A DNA stretch of 64,000 nt from Planctomycetota bacterium (GCA_018242525.1 JAFEBS010000006.1:114665-178664), one strand, 5' to 3'. Numbered from the stretch's first letter, positions 1 to 9,871 are shown. Program-made: numbers and translations. Notes: generated by a model from the letters alone, not told the origin.

Positions 1-1733
1 ATGTGACCATCTTTGGCCGTCTTTTGAGTGCGGATCAACTGGTCGCGCATGATGGCATTCCAGTTTGTCCACTCATCGCCACCCCAGTGGTGCATGACCT
101 GCGTGGCATAGTAATTGTAGTACATGTTGTTCGGGGCGGGTTTGACGCTGGCGAGATACTTGACGCCCTCCTGCAAGCCCTTGTTCTTACGATCCCAACC
201 GAGGTACATCCGGCACAGCAACGCCGCGGCGGTCATGGTTGGAGTGGGGGCCTTCTGATTCAGATCGTAGACATACTTGGATCCCCCTTCGACCTGGGCG
301 GCATTCAGATATTGCTCTGCCCCTCTGAAGGTTCCACCCGGAAATGGGAGCTTGGCGTTTTTGGCGCTCTTGAGGGCCATGATCTGCCAACCCACGACCG
401 ACGTATCACCAGGATCGGCACTGGCGGGATAGGGCTGGTACCGCCAGCCGCCCGATTTGGGGTTCTGCCCTTTTACAATGAAGTTGACGGCTCCGGTGGC
501 GGCCAGCTTGACTCGATTGTCCTTGGTCAACGCCGCCAATTCCGACAGGGCGATCGTACACAACCCCTGAACATACATCTTCTCGTTGGAAACCACCTGT
601 GGGCAAAGATCAAATGTGTCGCCGTTGGCCCGGCCATTCTTCAGCAGGAATTCGACCCCGTTCTTGACTTCCTTCTGGTAGTCGCCGCTCTGGTGAGTAT
701 GTCCGCCCCCCAGAAACGCCAGCAGTGCCATGCCGGTGGCACCCGTTCGACAGCCTCCCTTGATCGTGCCCGCCTGAGAACACTGGCCCTTGCAGTCCGA
801 ATGGGCGTCGTGCTCATAGCTCCAGCCACCATCCGGGAACTGGTGCTTGGCCAGCCATTTCATCCCGTAGGCGACAGCCGCCTCACTGGCGGAATTGCCC
901 CCCATCGACTTGACCAGGGCGGACTTGGCTGCTGATGACATGCGACCGCTGGCCGCATTGTCGAACTTGATATCCGCCAACCCGGGAATGTTACCTTCAA
1001 CCTGGACCTGGGCGGGTGCCAGATCGTTGATATTCAGGTCTGCCGGACCCTTGTCAAACAACATTTCAGAGGCCGTGGGCGAAACGACGTCGTCAGGAGT
1101 CGTCTCGGTGATTTCGTTCGGTTGATCCAGCGACTGCTCCACGATTGGCTCGTCCGTGATCTCCTTGCTTTCGGTCACTTCCGTGAAGATCTGTTCCATC
1201 AACTGCGGATTGTTGAACACAATCATTCCACAGGCCACCAGCGCAATGGCATGCACAACGCCGCTGATCGTGATCACCGTGGACAAGGTCTTCCAGTCAA
1301 TCTTTTGCTGCCCCATACGCGGTGCCAATACGACAGCAGGCGCCCTTGGTGCCTTCGCTGCTGGCTTGGCAGTTGCTGTCGCAGCAGGGGCTGGCTGGGC
1401 TGGTGCCGGCGACGGGGCTGGTGCGGCAACAGCAGTCGCTGGAGTTGCAGACGGAGCGACCGGCGCAGGCGCGACCGCGGTTGGCGGCTGCGCTGGTGTA
1501 GCAACGGGGGCAGCAGTGGCTGCAACCGAAACGATCGGTTGGGGCACGGCGGCGGCGACAGGCACCGCTTGTGCGACGACCGGAGACGCGGCAGAAACGG
1601 GAACCGCGGCACCCACAGAAACGGCAGGGACCGGGGCTGCCACAGCAACCGGCACAGTCGCCCCGTTCGGAGGGGCAACTGCCCCATTCGGCGGAGTGCC
1701 GGGTGTCGGAGCAACAGGGTTTTGAGTACTCAT
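1..1733 (-). CDS. Membrane-anchored prenyltransferase/squalene-cyclase-fold protein, 3' end beyond window
   Basis: The minus-strand frame opens at ATG 1733 (MSTQNPVAPTPG) and stays open to base 1, so about 577 residues are visible and the C-terminus is missing. Residues 1 to about 135 are almost entirely Pro, Ala and Val. A single hydrophobic helix follows (about 150-175, ITISGVVHAIALVACGMIVF), then an acidic linker. From about residue 275 there are alpha/alpha-barrel repeats of the prenyltransferase / squalene oxidase type (for example the segments around KWLAKHQFPDGGWSYEHDA and GGWRYQPYPASADPGD). Proteins of this kind are frequent in planctomycetes; the fold resembles terpene cyclases, but I see no DxDD or QW set that would show cyclase activity. 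The likely topology is cytoplasmic Pro-rich tail, one membrane pass, extracytoplasmic helical barrel. Function is unknown. A second, secreted member lies at 29771-30901. Fold call is fairly sure, role is not. Confidence 0.85.
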   Translation of the reverse strand, partial: MSTQNPVAPTPGTPPNGAVAPPNGATVPVAVAAPVPAVSVGAAVPVSAASPVVAQAVPVAAAVPQPIVSVAATAAPVATPAQPPTAVAPAPVAPSATPATAVAAPAPSPAPAQPAPAATATAKPAAKAPRAPAVVLAPRMGQQKIDWKTLSTVITISGVVHAIALVACGMIVFNNPQLMEQIFTEVTESKEITDEPIVEQSLDQPNEITETTPDDVVSPTASEMLFDKGPADLNINDLAPAQVQVEGNIPGLADIKFDNAASGRMSSAAKSALVKSMGGNSASEAAVAYGMKWLAKHQFPDGGWSYEHDAHSDCKGQCSQAGTIKGGCRTGATGMALLAFLGGGHTHQSGDYQKEVKNGVEFLLKNGRANGDTFDLCPQVVSNEKMYVQGLCTIALSELAALTKDNRVKLAATGAVNFIVKGQNPKSGGWRYQPYPASADPGDTSVVGWQIMALKSAKNAKLPFPGGTFRGAEQYLNAAQVEGGSKYVYDLNQKAPTPTMTAAALLCRMYLGWDRKNKGLQEGVKYLASVKPAPNNMYYNYYATQVMHHWGGDEWTNWNAIMRDQLIRTQKTAKDGH

Positions 1734-2475
1734 TGGCAGTCTCACTAATCCACGAAATGTCGACGAATCACCCGCAAAGTGCAAAGAAAGTTCGGGGAAA
1801 AACCAGAGAATAAATCACGAAATCAAAAACATCGGCGGGGTTAAGAAATGCTGCTTCAGATAGTGATGCTACGCCTCGAAGGAGTGACGGTCAAGCTTTC
1901 ACTGATGTGAACTGGTGCTCGATGGCAAACCAGCAGACCCATTGGCGTAACTTCCTCGCAAGTGCGTGAAACGGACAGGATAAATCAGGTTCACCGAGTT
2001 GAATTGTGTTCACGGATCGACTGCCGACTTTCGCGCCGGACATGCCGTCGCCTGGTCTGTCAAATTGCATTTCAACTTTGAAGACCAACGTACACCGAAC
2101 TGTCTACGGCTCTTATTCATTTTCAGATAATGTGTTACGTCGAAGCAAAGACTCAGACAGAATGCGATGAATCATCGGGCCTGTCTGGTTTCGATTCGCG
2201 GGCCGCGAATTTGACTGAAACCGCAATCTCGCTACAGCCGATACAACTGATGCGACCGGAATCGGCCAGTCGCGTGCGTGGATTCCGTCGAGCGAAATAC
2301 ATGCTGTACAAGGGATCCACGACTCCGCGGCTGACGAAGTAGTGCATCGGACAACTGGTTGCAGAAGATCGGCTGTCGCCAGTTGTGAATACGGGAATCC
2401 GCGTTCTCGCCGTCGGGACATGAGTGGTGAATTTGGGCGGTGACCAGCTTCTGGTACCGTCCCTGGGGGGACGTT
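1734..2475. other. Intergenic region between divergent genes, about 740 bp
   Basis: This separates the minus-strand barrel protein from the plus-strand TPR gene. Short open frames exist on both strands, but none has recognisable protein features or a convincing ribosome binding site. It should hold promoters for both flanking genes; I could not pick out a clear -35/-10 pair. Confidence 0.5.
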
Positions 2476-3963
2476 ATGCGATTCACTCGCAGTGCCATGT
2501 TCACATTGTTGATTGCCTGTCCGCCGCTGTTCAACGTTGGTTGTGCGAGTCTGTCGCCAAAACTGAACGTCCTGCCTGCGGTTGCCCGTCACCGCGCGGC
2601 AACGCAATATCAGGCGGCACGCGATGCGGAACACCGTGGCCAACTGGAAAAAGCGCGCGAATTGTACGCAGCACTTCAGCGTCAATCTCCCAATACTGCT
2701 GAGTATGCACACCGCATGGGCGTCGTCTGTACTCAACTTCAAGACCATATTACGGCCGGCAAATACTATGAACACGCGCGAGGCCTGGAGCCACGCAACC
2801 CCGCACTGCTGGCTGACATGGGGTACTCGGCCTATCTTCAGAAGGATTATCCGAGCGCGGAAGCACTGCTGAGTGAATCTGTGCAACTCCAGTCCACTGA
2901 CCCACGAGCCATCAATAACCTGGCCATGGCAATCGGCTTCCAGGGTCGGTACGACGAGAGCCTGGCCTGCTTCCGACGAGTCAATCCTGAAACTCAGTCG
3001 TTACTCAATGTCGCATTCATTCAGTCCCAGCGAAATGAGCCAAAATCGGCCATGTCGACATACCAGCAGGTGTTGGCGCATGAACCAGGGAACAAGCTGG
3101 CGTCGACTGCGCTGCAACAACTGGTCACCGCCCATCCGGAACTTCGGAATCACCCCCTTGACGGCAATGTCGCTGCTGTGGCGAAACCCACTGCGTCGTC
3201 CGTAACCGGATGGAACGGCGCTGCCACATCACAGGGAGCCGAGGTACCGCCACCAGCGTTGATCGTTTCGGGCGATGAGGCCCCCGCAACCGCCGGAGAC
3301 TTTGTCGCTCCGATCATTACGCCCGATAATGGCGACTGGGGGTCTGGACCTTCGTCCCCGCAGGGGACGAAGGTGGCCGCACCAATCAACGAGCCTGAAT
3401 TAACCCGACCTGCGATTCCCCCGGCGGAACTCGCCGTCGAATCGTCGACAGAGCCACCCGCCGCACGGACGACGGATGCTGTGAGATCCGACGACGTTGC
3501 CAACGCGTTTGACAATGACAATGCTGCGGACGCTCCCAATCAGGACATGGATGAACTGACCGGCCTGGAATGGGCCCAGCCCGAACTCGCTGCAAGGAAC
3601 GCTGCCGCGAACAAATCGACGGATTCGATCCGCAGTGACGATTGCCTGCGGGGATTCTGCCTCGTGGCCCTGCGTGATGAACGCCGTTTGGCACCCGTCA
3701 GCGACGAATTCACCACAGAGCATCAAGCCGTGGTCTACCGCTTCAGCTCCGCTGCGGCTCGAGACCGCTTCCGGGAAAACCCCGAATGGTATGTCCCTGC
3801 TGCCGGCGGACTGGACATCATCGAAGTCAAACGCGGCCACGAACTGGCACAAGGATCACTCGATTTTGCCGTCTGGTTCCGCCATCGACTGCACATGTTC
3901 AGCAATGCTGAAAACCTGGCGGCATTCCGGGCAGCCCCCCGCGACTTTGTTGCCAGCCGCTGA
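2476..3963 (+). CDS. TPR-repeat lipoprotein with YHS-like C-terminus
   Basis: The start at ATG 2476 was chosen because it gives an N-terminal signal (MRFTRSAMFTLLIAC) ending in a Cys at residue 23 (FNVGC), a possible though imperfect lipobox, and has a G-rich Shine-Dalgarno just upstream; the open frame itself begins 36 bases earlier. The 495-residue product has tetratricopeptide repeats at roughly residues 45-225 (AEYAHRMGVVCTQLQDHITA, NPALLADMGYSAYLQKDYPS and following). A low-complexity Pro/Ala/Asp linker of about 150 residues comes next. The C-terminal 110 residues hold two tandem segments (around RLAPVSDEFTTEHQAVVYRF and LDFAVWFRHRLHMFSNAENL) that resemble YHS domains, with a field name-like beginning and an aromatic VYRFSS / HMFSN strand. 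It is probably an envelope scaffold protein. No partner is evident nearby. Confidence 0.85.
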   Translation: MRFTRSAMFTLLIACPPLFNVGCASLSPKLNVLPAVARHRAATQYQAARDAEHRGQLEKARELYAALQRQSPNTAEYAHRMGVVCTQLQDHITAGKYYEHARGLEPRNPALLADMGYSAYLQKDYPSAEALLSESVQLQSTDPRAINNLAMAIGFQGRYDESLACFRRVNPETQSLLNVAFIQSQRNEPKSAMSTYQQVLAHEPGNKLASTALQQLVTAHPELRNHPLDGNVAAVAKPTASSVTGWNGAATSQGAEVPPPALIVSGDEAPATAGDFVAPIITPDNGDWGSGPSSPQGTKVAAPINEPELTRPAIPPAELAVESSTEPPAARTTDAVRSDDVANAFDNDNAADAPNQDMDELTGLEWAQPELAARNAAANKSTDSIRSDDCLRGFCLVALRDERRLAPVSDEFTTEHQAVVYRFSSAAARDRFRENPEWYVPAAGGLDIIEVKRGHELAQGSLDFAVWFRHRLHMFSNAENLAAFRAAPRDFVASR

Positions 3964-3999
3964 ACTCCTGGCAACAGCCATCAATCTGCGACAGAGCCC

Positions 4000-4035
4000 C
4001 ACCGCTCCGACTGTCTTTGTACAGTCGGAGCGGTG
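4000..4035. terminator. Bidirectional terminator hairpin between convergent genes
   Basis: A perfect 15-bp stem, arms 4000-4014 (CACCGCTCCGACTGT) and 4021-4035, with a 6-base loop, lies in the 97-bp gap between the TPR lipoprotein and serA, which converge. There is no long T run on either side. The position and perfect stem support a shared transcription end. Confidence 0.7.
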
Positions 4036-4060
4036 AGCTTTGCATCCACGGCGGCGATGG

Positions 4061-5698
4061 TTATCGGCAGACCAGCCAGGGGAGTGCTTCACCGGCCTTG
4101 GGAAGCTTGATCAACTCCACCCCCGTCACGGCAGGATTCCTGGCGACTTCGGTCAGCGTCGCTGCATCGGGTTCATTGTCCAGGTTCAGCACCGCGATCG
4201 CGTCACCACCCTGCTCATTGCGTTCACGCCCCAAAGCCATGTGAGCAATGTTCACGTTGTGCTGTCCACAGACAGTGCCAATGTAGCCGATGACACCAGG
4301 ACGATCGATATGACGGTACAGCAGCAGCAGACCGTCCAGGTACGCATCCAGATGGAACTGATCCAGGCGGACCAGCCGCAGGAATTGCTTGCCAAAGACC
4401 GTACCGGCCGCGGTCAGTTCTCCGCTGTCGGTTTCGACGGTCGCGGACACCAGCGTCGAGAAATCGCCGGTTTCATTGGACAGCTCTTCCTTGATCTCAA
4501 TCCCGCGCTCTTTCGCCAGCAGGTCGGCATTGACGATATTCACGTCGTCTGCCATCGCGTTGGCGAGCAGTCCGGATGCAAAGGCACTCGCGATGAGCTG
4601 CGTCTTCATCAGGGCGGCCTCGCCTCGGAAGTTCAGAGTGGCCTTGCGAACACCAGCCCCCTTGTTCAATTGAGCCAGCAGCAATCCCAGTCGACGCCCC
4701 AGATCCAGGTACGGATGGATGACGGCCATTTCGGCGGCAGAGATCGGGACCATGTTCATGGCATGGCGAACTTCGTTCCGCAACAGGAAGCCGGTGATGA
4801 TATCGACGGCTTCGATCGAGACCAGTTCCTGCGCTTCCTCGGTCGATGCTCCCAGATGCGGTGTCGACAGAACCTGCGGCATTTGAGCCAGCGTCCAGTC
4901 CTTGGGAGGCTCATCGACAAAGACATCCAGCGCCGCACCAGCCACGTGCCCCGACTGCAGGGCGGCCAGCAGCGCCGCTTCGTCAATAATTCCTCCGCGC
5001 GCACCGTTGATCAGCCGCACACCCTTCTTCATCCGGGCAATGCGTTCCGCATTGATCATCCCCTGGGTTTCGGGTGTCATTGGAGTGTGAACTGTCAGAA
5101 AATCACACTTGCCGACCAGGTCGTCGATGTTTCGATAAAGCTCGATTCCCTCGTTGCGTGCCCGTTCTTCGGACAGGAACGGATCGTATCCCAGTACTTT
5201 CATTTCAAACGCCAGGCAGCGTCGGGCCACGGTCAGGCCGATTCGGCCCAGGCCGATCACGGCAATCGACTTTCCGGCCAGTTGAGTCCCGGTAAAGCTC
5301 TTCTTGTCCCACTTACCCGCCTTCATGGACGCAGCGGCGGGAGCGATGTTGCGCGCCATCGCCAACAGCAGTGCCATGGCCTGCTCGGCCGTTGACGTGG
5401 TGTTCCCGGCCGGGGTGTTCATCACCACGATCCCTTCGCGCGTGGCGGCGGGAAGGTCGATGTTGTCCACCCCCACGCCGGCTCGCACGATCACCTTCAG
5501 TCGGGGCTGATCTTTCAGGATCTCGGGAGTCAATCGCGTGGCGCTGCGGATGATGATCCCATCCGCCTCTTTCAGGTATTCTCGCACCTGTTCCGGAGTG
5601 TGCTTGCCGCTACGGACATCGACTTCGATGCCGGGAATTCCCTGCAGCATGGTCAAAGCGGACTTGGACAAATCGTCGGTAATGAGAACTCGGTACAT
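4061..5698 (-). CDS. serA: D-3-phosphoglycerate dehydrogenase
   Basis: It oxidises 3-phosphoglycerate to 3-phosphohydroxypyruvate with NAD+, the first step of serine synthesis in the cytoplasm. The start at ATG 5698 (MYRVLITDDLSK) matches the usual N-terminus of the family; an upstream in-frame ATG would add 18 unlikely residues. The 546-residue length is that of the long form. The substrate domain has RAGVGVDNID near 72-81. The NAD-binding loop is GLGRIG at 149-154. The catalytic triad is visible as Arg234 (NGARGG), Glu263 (VDEPP) and His281 (TPHLGAS). The intervening ASB domain and a C-terminal ACT domain (RPGVIGYIGTVCGQHNVNIAHM) are present, so serine feedback control is plausible. It stands alone, convergent with the TPR lipoprotein and divergent from ispH; no serB or serC is nearby. 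Confidence 0.97.
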   Translation of the reverse strand: MYRVLITDDLSKSALTMLQGIPGIEVDVRSGKHTPEQVREYLKEADGIIIRSATRLTPEILKDQPRLKVIVRAGVGVDNIDLPAATREGIVVMNTPAGNTTSTAEQAMALLLAMARNIAPAAASMKAGKWDKKSFTGTQLAGKSIAVIGLGRIGLTVARRCLAFEMKVLGYDPFLSEERARNEGIELYRNIDDLVGKCDFLTVHTPMTPETQGMINAERIARMKKGVRLINGARGGIIDEAALLAALQSGHVAGAALDVFVDEPPKDWTLAQMPQVLSTPHLGASTEEAQELVSIEAVDIITGFLLRNEVRHAMNMVPISAAEMAVIHPYLDLGRRLGLLLAQLNKGAGVRKATLNFRGEAALMKTQLIASAFASGLLANAMADDVNIVNADLLAKERGIEIKEELSNETGDFSTLVSATVETDSGELTAAGTVFGKQFLRLVRLDQFHLDAYLDGLLLLYRHIDRPGVIGYIGTVCGQHNVNIAHMALGRERNEQGGDAIAVLNLDNEPDAATLTEVARNPAVTGVELIKLPKAGEALPWLVCR

Positions 5699-6029
5699 GG
5701 TAAATTGACTGATTGACACCTGTAAGTGATGAAACTGGCGACGCCGGACCATCGTTCACGCGACGGCGTACGTTCCGGACCAAGAGCATACGCGTCGACG
5801 GCAGGCTGGCCAAGTCTCCCCCCGGGATTCGCCTGCCGAACCATCGAAAGAGACTGTTGCGATCCGGCGGAAATCCCTGATTTGAGCCGGATTTCGGGTC
5901 AATTCGCCAGGGGGCTGACCTCGGGACACCGCACACTTCGAGCGGTTCGCATTTCACAGACTCCGCACCGTGCCGGATTCTGCTAGAATACTGCGATCCA
6001 AATTTTCAGGAAGCGGAGTGCTGAAGCGA
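5699..6029. promoter_or_regulatory. Divergent serA/ispH promoter region with an extended -10
   Basis: This 331-bp gap separates divergently transcribed serA and ispH. On the plus strand TGCTAGAAT at 5981-5989 is a good extended -10 element (TGn plus TAGAAT at 5984-5989), which would start transcription about 35 bases before the ispH ATG. No convincing -35 lies at the usual distance, which an extended -10 can tolerate. No operator is evident. Confidence 0.35.
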
Positions 6030-6959
6030 ATGAAGATCATCCTGGCCAACCCACGGGGCTTTTGTGCCGGCGTGAACATGGCGATTGAATGCCTGGACAA
6101 GGCGATTTCGATGTTCGGTTCGAACATCTACGTCTACCATGAGATTGTGCATAACAAGTATGTCGTGGAACGGTTTACGAACCAGGGCGTGACGTTCGTC
6201 AACGAAATCAATGAAGTCCCCTGCGGGTCCATCCTGCTGTATTCCGCGCACGGAGTTTCCCCGGAAATCCGCGAGCAGTCGCGCCAGCGAGATTTGCGGA
6301 CGATCGATGCGACCTGCCCGCTGGTGACCAAAGTGCACCTGGAAGCCGTGCGATACGCTCGTGATGGATACCACATCATTCTAATCGGCCATGAAGGCCA
6401 TGACGAAGTCATCGGGACCATGGGCGAAGCTCCGGCCAGTATCACGCTGGTCGAAACCCCTGAAGACGTCGATCAATTATCGTTGTCCAACGAGGACAGG
6501 ATCGCGTACCTGACCCAGACGACTCTCAGCGTCGACGAGGCTGGGCGTGTGATTTCAGCACTGAAAGCTCGTTATCCGCGCATCGAAAGCCCTCCCAAGG
6601 AGGATATCTGCTATGCGACGACAAATCGACAGGATGCCGTCAAGCAATTGGCCCGGATGTCCGACGTGGTCCTGGTTCTGGGAAGCCAGAACAGTTCCAA
6701 CAGTCGACGACTGAAAGAAATCGGCGCTGCAATTGGCAAGCAGGCATACTTGATCGACGGTGCGAATGAACTGCGACATGAGTGGTTCGTGAATGCCGAA
6801 ACCGTCCTGGTCACTGCAGGCGCGAGTGCTCCCGAGGTGGTCGTACAGGACTGCATTGACTGGCTGACCCGGGAATACGGTGCCGTCCTGGAAGAAGTCA
6901 CGACTCGCGAAGAACACGTCTCGTTTCCGTTGCCGAAAGAACTGCGGGTTCTGCAATAG
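6030..6959 (+). CDS. ispH: 4-hydroxy-3-methylbut-2-enyl diphosphate reductase
   Basis: This 4Fe-4S enzyme makes IPP and DMAPP from HMBPP, the last step of the MEP isoprenoid pathway. The start at ATG 6030 (MKIILANPRGFCAG) gives family-standard numbering: the cluster cysteines are Cys12, Cys96 (ATCPLV) and a third near residue 197 (DICYAT). His41 (HEIVHN), the His of SAHGVSP, and His124 with Glu126 (GHEGHDEV) are the substrate-binding residues; TQTTLS, SSNS and SAPE motifs are also present. A GTG at 6018 is a possible alternative start 12 bases upstream, closer to an AGGAAGCGGAG sequence. The 309-residue length is normal. The gene is monocistronic and divergent from serA. It supports a MEP rather than a mevalonate route in this organism. 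Confidence 0.97.
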   Translation: MKIILANPRGFCAGVNMAIECLDKAISMFGSNIYVYHEIVHNKYVVERFTNQGVTFVNEINEVPCGSILLYSAHGVSPEIREQSRQRDLRTIDATCPLVTKVHLEAVRYARDGYHIILIGHEGHDEVIGTMGEAPASITLVETPEDVDQLSLSNEDRIAYLTQTTLSVDEAGRVISALKARYPRIESPPKEDICYATTNRQDAVKQLARMSDVVLVLGSQNSSNSRRLKEIGAAIGKQAYLIDGANELRHEWFVNAETVLVTAGASAPEVVVQDCIDWLTREYGAVLEEVTTREEHVSFPLPKELRVLQ

Positions 6960-7162
6960 CACGGCCAGAATTCGATCGCCTGCTGTCGAGTCTGGAAACG
7001 CCCTGGGCGGACGATTCACACGCAGCAATTCCGCCAGGTCGTGTGATCGGGGCGGTGTGATCCGGGTACCTGGCACGCCGAGTGCATTTTGTCGGGATCT
7101 GGCTCCTGTGATGGGCCTGTCATCAATCAGATTTACAATCTCAGGCTCAAACGATTGGAAAG

Positions 7163-8074
7163 TCATCGGGCAAGCATTCGCAACGTCAACGCCAGTGAGT
7201 TCAGTCGAGTCGTGGTCGTGTCGGCACGGGACATGAAAACCACCGGGCAGGCCGTACCGCACAAGACACCACCGAAGCGGCAATCTGCAGTGTACATGAT
7301 TGCTTTCACCGTCAGGTTCGCGGACAACAGGTCCGGAAACAACATGGCGTCGGCGGCACCGACGACGTCCCCTTCGATCCGTTTTTTCTCTCCGGCGTCC
7401 GTGGCATACGCCAGGTCAAACGACAATGGACCCTGGACCCGGCAACCAGGGAATTCACCGGCAGTACTGCGTCGGGTTAACTCCGCAGCGTCCAGAGTAT
7501 CAGGCATCGACTCCGAAGCTTTTTCGGTGGCTGCCATGGCGGCCACGCGGGGCAGATCGGTCGATACCGAGTCACGCAAGACCGTGGCGACTTCGACCAG
7601 ACTCTGCAGGATGTCTCCTTTCTGCTCCAATGTCGGCTGGATCGTGATCCCCGTGTCCGACAACAGGAATCGACGACGATCGCGTGGAATTTCCATGAGC
7701 ACGACCTGACAGATGACCCGATTGGTCCGCAAGCCCGTGTCACGAGACAGGACCGCCTTCATCAGGGACGGAGTCGCAATCTGCCCCTTCATCAAGGTCC
7801 GGGCTCGACCCGCCTTGATTTCGGCCACGGCTGCAGCCGCGGAATCGGCGGCGTCGATAATGCGAAACCCCGTCAAATCGATCTCCAGATCCTCCGCCAG
7901 TTGCCGGATTTCGTCACCCGACCCCGTCAGCACAGGATCGACCCAGCCACGTCGTTGAGCCAGAGACATCGCCTGCAAGACCGTCGCATCGGCACCACCA
8001 GCAGCCACCACCGAGATGGGAGCCGGCAGGTCATCCGCGTATTGATACAATTCATCAAAACCAATCAGTGCCAT
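7163..8074 (-). CDS. Phosphate acetyl/butyryltransferase-family protein
   Basis: The 303-residue product matches the Pta/Ptb family (phosphotransacylases that interchange acyl-CoA and acyl-phosphate). Typical stretches are the early [13 protein letters not shown] segment, [16 protein letters not shown], the central [40 protein letters not shown], and [14 protein letters not shown] near the C-terminus, as in phosphate butyryltransferases. No butyrate or acetate kinase gene is adjacent; instead the next gene upstream on the same strand, 72 bases away, encodes an enoyl-CoA hydratase-family protein. The pair may act in short-chain acyl-CoA metabolism. The substrate cannot be fixed from sequence. 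The start ATG at 8074 is the first in frame and fits the family N-terminus. Confidence 0.87.
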   Translation of the reverse strand: MALIGFDELYQYADDLPAPISVVAAGGADATVLQAMSLAQRRGWVDPVLTGSGDEIRQLAEDLEIDLTGFRIIDAADSAAAAVAEIKAGRARTLMKGQIATPSLMKAVLSRDTGLRTNRVICQVVLMEIPRDRRRFLLSDTGITIQPTLEQKGDILQSLVEVATVLRDSVSTDLPRVAAMAATEKASESMPDTLDAAELTRRSTAGEFPGCRVQGPLSFDLAYATDAGEKKRIEGDVVGAADAMLFPDLLSANLTVKAIMYTADCRFGGVLCGTACPVVFMSRADTTTTRLNSLALTLRMLAR

Positions 8075-8146
8075 GGGTATCCACCTGCTGCCAAAGATCT
8101 GCTGATGCTGAACCTGCGGACTGCGAACGACGGACCTGAACCGGAC

Positions 8147-8911
8147 TCACTCACTTTTCCATTGCGGAGGCCGCTTTTTCAAGAAGGCGGAAATCCCTTC
8201 CTGGGCGTCGTACTGAACGGCGTTTTCGGTCATCAGGCATGTCGCTCGTTCGTAGGCAGTCGGCTCGTCGAGCGCCAGTTGATCATAAAAGGCCCGTTTG
8301 CCAAGCGCCAGCGTCGCCGCACTGCTCCCGACAATCGCCTCGGTGATTTCTCGAATCGAAGCATCCAGTTGATCGGCCGGGACAACTCGATTGATTAACC
8401 CCACAGCCAGCGCTCGCTCAGCCGTGATGGGAATCCCCGTCAACAACATTTCCATCGCCACCTTGGGAGCAATCGCTCGCACGAGCGGAACCATTGGCGT
8501 CGTGCAGAACAGGCCGATCTTGACTCCGGGCGTCGCGAACCTGGCTTCGGGCACCGCAACCGCCAGATCACACGTGGCAACCAACTGGCAACCCGCGGCA
8601 GTCGCCAACCCCTGCACCCGGGCGATGACCGGCTGAGGCAACTGGCGAATCTGCTGCATCACTCGCGAGCAACGGGAAAAGAGCGCCTGGTAATCTGCGT
8701 CCTGTCGACCGACCATTTCTGCCAGGTCATGTCCGGAACAAAACACGTTCCCCGCCGCCCCCAACACAACCACGCGCGCCGACTTGTCACCGGCAATCCC
8801 CTCCAGAGCCGCGCCAAGTTCTGACAGCATTGCTTCGGACAATGCGTTCCGCCGTTCGGGCCGATTCAATGTCAGACGAACAACGCCGGAATCTGATTCC
8901 ACAAGCAACAT
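8147..8911 (-). CDS. Enoyl-CoA hydratase/isomerase family protein
   Basis: A 254-residue crotonase-fold enzyme. The CoA-binding start ([19 protein letters not shown]), the first oxyanion-hole segment ([10 protein letters not shown]) and the second ([21 protein letters not shown]) are all visible. The Glu pair of classical hydratases is not obvious in the region after the second segment ([19 protein letters not shown]), and this form resembles the ECHDC3-like branch of the family, whose reaction is poorly defined. It sits just upstream of the phosphotransacylase-like gene on the same strand and is probably cotranscribed with it. The role as a hydratase is therefore inference; the superfamily is sure. 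Confidence 0.88.
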   Translation of the reverse strand: MLLVESDSGVVRLTLNRPERRNALSEAMLSELGAALEGIAGDKSARVVVLGAAGNVFCSGHDLAEMVGRQDADYQALFSRCSRVMQQIRQLPQPVIARVQGLATAAGCQLVATCDLAVAVPEARFATPGVKIGLFCTTPMVPLVRAIAPKVAMEMLLTGIPITAERALAVGLINRVVPADQLDASIREITEAIVGSSAATLALGKRAFYDQLALDEPTAYERATCLMTENAVQYDAQEGISAFLKKRPPQWKSE

Positions 8912-8959
8912 GATGAATCACCTTGTACATCGTCAATGAAACACAGGAGTTGTTGGTCG

Positions 8960-9871
8960 TCACTCCTTGAGAAATCCCGTCAGCTTCGTCTGTTCTTCCT
9001 CGGTCAACGGCTTCCAGTCAATCGTCACGGCTGGCAGTGCCAGCTTGATGGTTTCGATCTCTGCGGACGGGCAGTCGATTCGTCGGAGTTCCAGCTTCTT
9101 CAGTCGTGGAAGTTCTCGCAGGCGGGCCAGCGCTGTCGCGGACAACCGGGCTTCGTCGAGTGTCAACGATTCCAGCGTCTTCAGTCGCGATAGCACATCG
9201 AATGTGGAATCGTCCAGGCTGGCGGCATTCGAACCGCCATCGTAGCGGCGCAGACGCTGACCCAGCCAGAGCGATCTGAGTTCGGGAAGCTTCGTCAGGG
9301 ATTCATTGCCCGCCTTGGTCTGATACGTATGCCACGTGCGAAAGTCGCGCAACTGAGTGATCTGGGCGATGGCGGCCATTCCCTGGTCGTCAAACGGTGT
9401 TCCAGCGATTGTCAATCGCTCCAGCTTCGGAAGCGACTTCAATGCGGCAAAACCATGGCCATCGAATCCCTTCATGCCAAAGGAAGGATGAAAGAACGCG
9501 AGTGACTTCAAGTTTTTCAACTCGGTGAACAGTGCCAATCCCGCATCCGTGACTTGTATCCCGTCCGTGGATAATTCTTCCAGGTTCTGCAGCCCCGTCA
9601 ATCGCGGAAGCGTCTCGTCGGTCAGCCCCCTGCACTGACCGTACAGTGTCAGGACCTTCAGGTCTTTCAACTGCCCGATCATCTGAAATTCGACATTGCC
9701 CAGCCTGGAGCAGTCTTTGAAGAAGACTTTCGTGACTATGCCGTCCGACTGGGTCACCTGAGCACCCAGTTCGGTCAACTGTGTAACGATGGCTGCGTCA
9801 TCCGCCTGACAGCAATGCGGCACCCACGAAATCAATGTGAGGGCTACCAGAATCACATTCAGCGTCTTCAT
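8960..9871 (-). CDS. Secreted leucine-rich-repeat protein
   Basis: The start at ATG 9871 gives a signal peptide (MKTLNVILVALTLISWVPHC, then CQADD); the frame is open 14 codons further but that extension lacks signal features. The mature protein of about 280 residues contains successive leucine-rich repeats of the ribonuclease-inhibitor-like type (LKDLKVLTLYGQCRGLTDET, LQNLEELSTDGIQVTDAGLA, LPKLERLTIAGTPFDDQGMA, LKTLESLTLDEARLSATALA). Such secreted LRR proteins are common in planctomycetes and are assumed to bind proteins; no enzyme motif is seen. It lies 48 bases downstream of the enoyl-CoA hydratase stop's neighbour gene boundary on the same strand, yet no functional link is evident. Family call good, role unknown. 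Confidence 0.85.
   Translation of the reverse strand: MKTLNVILVALTLISWVPHCCQADDAAIVTQLTELGAQVTQSDGIVTKVFFKDCSRLGNVEFQMIGQLKDLKVLTLYGQCRGLTDETLPRLTGLQNLEELSTDGIQVTDAGLALFTELKNLKSLAFFHPSFGMKGFDGHGFAALKSLPKLERLTIAGTPFDDQGMAAIAQITQLRDFRTWHTYQTKAGNESLTKLPELRSLWLGQRLRRYDGGSNAASLDDSTFDVLSRLKTLESLTLDEARLSATALARLRELPRLKKLELRRIDCPSAEIETIKLALPAVTIDWKPLTEEEQTKLTGFLKE

Noticed and set aside
1122..1748. Plus-strand frames rich in Arg, Gly and Trp or in Ala and Gly
   Set aside because: They are shadows of the Pro/Ala/Val-rich N-terminus of the minus-strand barrel protein.
4040..5395. A 451-codon open frame on the plus strand
   Set aside because: It lies opposite serA, has unnatural composition rich in Gln, Arg and His, and the serA protein is unmistakable.
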